Source of the DNA: Haematococcus lacustris
Lineage: Eukaryota; Chlorophyta; Chlorophyceae; Chlamydomonadales; Haematococcaceae
Assembly: GCA_030144725.1 (NCBI GenBank)
Contig: JASKMD010000008.1
Location: 16,892,863-16,956,862, forward strand
DNA: 64,000 bases
Reading direction: 5' to 3'
The translations under genes were made by a program, and so were the position numbers. This document shows positions 62,297 through 64,000 of this stretch, in pieces. Below the pieces are notes generated by a model. It was not told the origin of the DNA. It made no database searches and saw only the letters and a list, made by a program, of their open reading frames with translations. How positions within the stretch are numbered: the stretch's first letter is position 1; each line of letters starts with the position of its first letter.

Positions 62297-63964
62297 CAGG
62301 CGTGGGGACGAAGGCGCGGGCCACCGGACGGACGCCTGCTCCTAGGGGACACACAGGCCAGTGGCAGCCTGCCTTGGCAGCAACAGCAGCGAGGGAGTAG
62401 GTTGGCAGCGGTGCGGAGGGTTGGGGAGCGTCATTGGGGCCAGGGCCTGGGGTAGGGTGGGTGGGCCAGGGGGGCTGGTCTGGTCCTGCCTCTTGGGGGG
62501 TGGGCAGGGAGGAGGAAGGGGGTGGGCAGGTTGGGCCCGGGGCCAGGCTGTGCAGCACGTTGCTGATGTGGCGCTCGACTGCGAGCAAGGGGTTGTGGGG
62601 TAGGGGCAGTGAGGGAGCAGCGCAGTGTGGGAAGAGGGGTGGGGTGGAGGTGGGGCAAAGCGAGTGGAGGACAAGCAGATGTAAGAGGTGATCTTGTCAG
62701 TGATGACAACAGCAGAGTGGTGGCAGTGAGGATGCTGACGGCAGTGAGTTTGGAGAGCGGTTACCAAAGCCACAGTAAAGCGTTTGACCCAGCCATAGCA
62801 GTGGCTTGTAACCCTCTGCTTCCCATCCACCTGCCCCTCCCTTTGGGCTCAGCCTTGGCTCTCACCCTGCCCTCACCCTGCCTCCCGCTCCCCGCACCTG
62901 CATCAGTGCTTGCGCTCGCCTGGGCAGCATCATTACTGGGCACACCCAAGACTGCTGCAGCTGCAGCTGCCGCTCCCAACCCTCCTGCCTGCTGCACTGC
63001 CTGCTGCACTGCCTCTTGAGCCTGGTCTGTTGGTGGGTTGTCACACACGGCAGTCGATGGCTCCACACCGACTGATCGAACAGGGCCTGCGCCTGCCCCT
63101 ACTGTGTCCTCTGCTGCTGCTGCTCCTGCTCCTGCTCCTCCTGCTCCTGCTGCTCCTGCTCCTGCTCCTGCTCCTGCTGCTGCTGCTCCTACATCCCCTT
63201 CCTCAATACTGTGAAGGATGTGCACCACCTCAGCTTGATCAAGAAATGGTGAGGAATCCAGGTCGTGTCCCGGGGCTGAGACGAGGGACGATGGTGGGAT
63301 GAGTAGGGGAGGGGGGTCGGCTGCTTCATCAGCCACAGACTGCATCAGGGTGTCAGTCGCCACCGCCATTGTCACCGCTGCCTCCTCTGCAGCCAGAGCC
63401 TGTGCAGCCATAGCCTCTGCAGCAGCAGCCTCTGCAGCCACCATCACAGCGGCAGACACCAGTTCAATGTCCATGGGCTCTAGTGCCTCAGCCCCGCCTG
63501 CAAACGCTGCTCCAGCTGGTCCCAGTGCCGCCGCCATGGTTGGGGCTGCCTCTGCTGGCATAGCAGGGGCAGCTACTGGGTCAGGTGCAGAGTCCCGGAG
63601 GGGCTCCTGGGCTGTGGTGGTGCCGGGAGTGTCCTCAGCTGCAGGCAGGCTGGGCCGGCAGGCGAGCACCAGGAGCTGCAGCTGGCGCAGTGTGGGGGCG
63701 TCATAGTCTGCCAGGTAGAGCTCAAGCCGGGAGCAGGAGCCGGGGCCGGCCTGTGGAGGGCAGGGCACGAGCAGCAGTCAGGGCCCCTCCATCAGCCAGG
63801 AGCAGCAGCCAGAGCTAGCCAGAGCGCACAGGAGGAGGGGTGGGGAGGAAGAAGGTCAAAGACTTTTCAACCAAGGCAGGGAAGAGCAGCACCTACAGCA
63901 GCAGCCTGGTGCATTGCCTGGCATCACAGGTCCTCACCAGCGTCGCATAACATGTGCGCCACAT
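59952..63964 (-). CDS. Large Gln/Pro/Ala-rich protein of unknown function, possible transcriptional regulator
   Basis: Two long minus-strand exons, 63750-62877 and 62578-59952, join in phase 1 (CAG G|GTGAGG to CGCAG|TCGAG, giving VERHISNVLHSLAPGP). The stop is TGA at 59954-59952. A tiny first exon 63964-63938 (MWRTCYATL) with an in-frame TGA just before it and a GTGAGG donor would complete a protein of about 1175 residues. The start is uncertain, and exons may lie beyond the window. Near the N-terminus is an ordered-looking SRLELYLADYDAPTLRQLQL and later LDQAEVVHILHSIEEGD. The rest is low complexity, including a long polyGln tract coded by mixed CAG/CAA (61413-61506) and several Pro/Ala stretches. 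Such composition is common in algal transcription regulators, but no DNA-binding domain is recognised. Confidence 0.6.
61400..61506 (-). repeat. PolyGln-encoding CAG/CAA tract
   Basis: Coding trinucleotide repeat with interspersed CAA codons in the last exon of the Gln-rich gene. Shorter polyGln tracts occur at 62262-62295, 60430-60453 and 60688-60708. Confidence 0.9.
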
Positions 63965-64000
63965 GTCAAGTGCTCAGCCACAACACAGGACCAGGGACAG

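Overview
The window reads as nuclear DNA of a GC-rich green alga, most likely Chlamydomonadales and perhaps Haematococcus-like. The reasons are dense introns, a 25-exon pyruvate phosphate dikinase gene, a Ty3/gypsy chromovirus, heavy CAG/CTG and G-rich repeats, and a TGTAA polyadenylation-like signal. The genus is a guess. All gene models below were assembled by eye from reading frame, splice sites and phase. No alignment or transcript data were available.

Layout. 1-6876 is a (CAG)n array punctuated by a 12-bp spacer. On the minus strand it forms the start of an intron in a SAM-methyltransferase-like gene whose N-terminal exons lie at 6884-8595. 8600-9777 holds little that I recognise and ends in a 100-N gap (9778-9877). 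9878-28450 is a tandem array of a 3385-bp unit: five full copies plus a partial sixth, with one base difference noticed. Each full unit carries the last three exons of a minus-strand coiled-coil protein gene and, on the other strand in one of its introns, a hAT/DUF659 transposase relic. A small five-exon minus-strand gene (about 155 aa) follows at 28742-30450. 31014-32045 is an unusual element made almost entirely of four consecutive hairpins. 32075-34177 is the C-terminal end of a 5'-truncated non-LTR retrotransposon. Its tail is interrupted by a complete chromovirus (34306-40621) with identical 200-bp LTRs and a 5-bp target duplication. About 41.68-45.69 kb is a DNA transposon-like element with long inverted repeats around a degenerate transposase.

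45922-59604 (+) is a complete PPDK gene (996 aa in my model). Its introns have accumulated 12-bp, 6-bp and 5-bp satellites and use GC splice donors unusually often. Tail to tail with it, 59952-63964 (-) encodes a long Gln/Pro/Ala-rich protein of unknown function, probably a regulator.

The genes do not form a pathway. The strongest biology is the PPDK enzyme (pyruvate + ATP + Pi to PEP + AMP + PPi). The most unusual structures are the hairpin-chain element, the higher-order CAG array inside an intron, the amplified 3' gene end, and the chromovirus whose gag and pol are separated only by an in-frame TAG.
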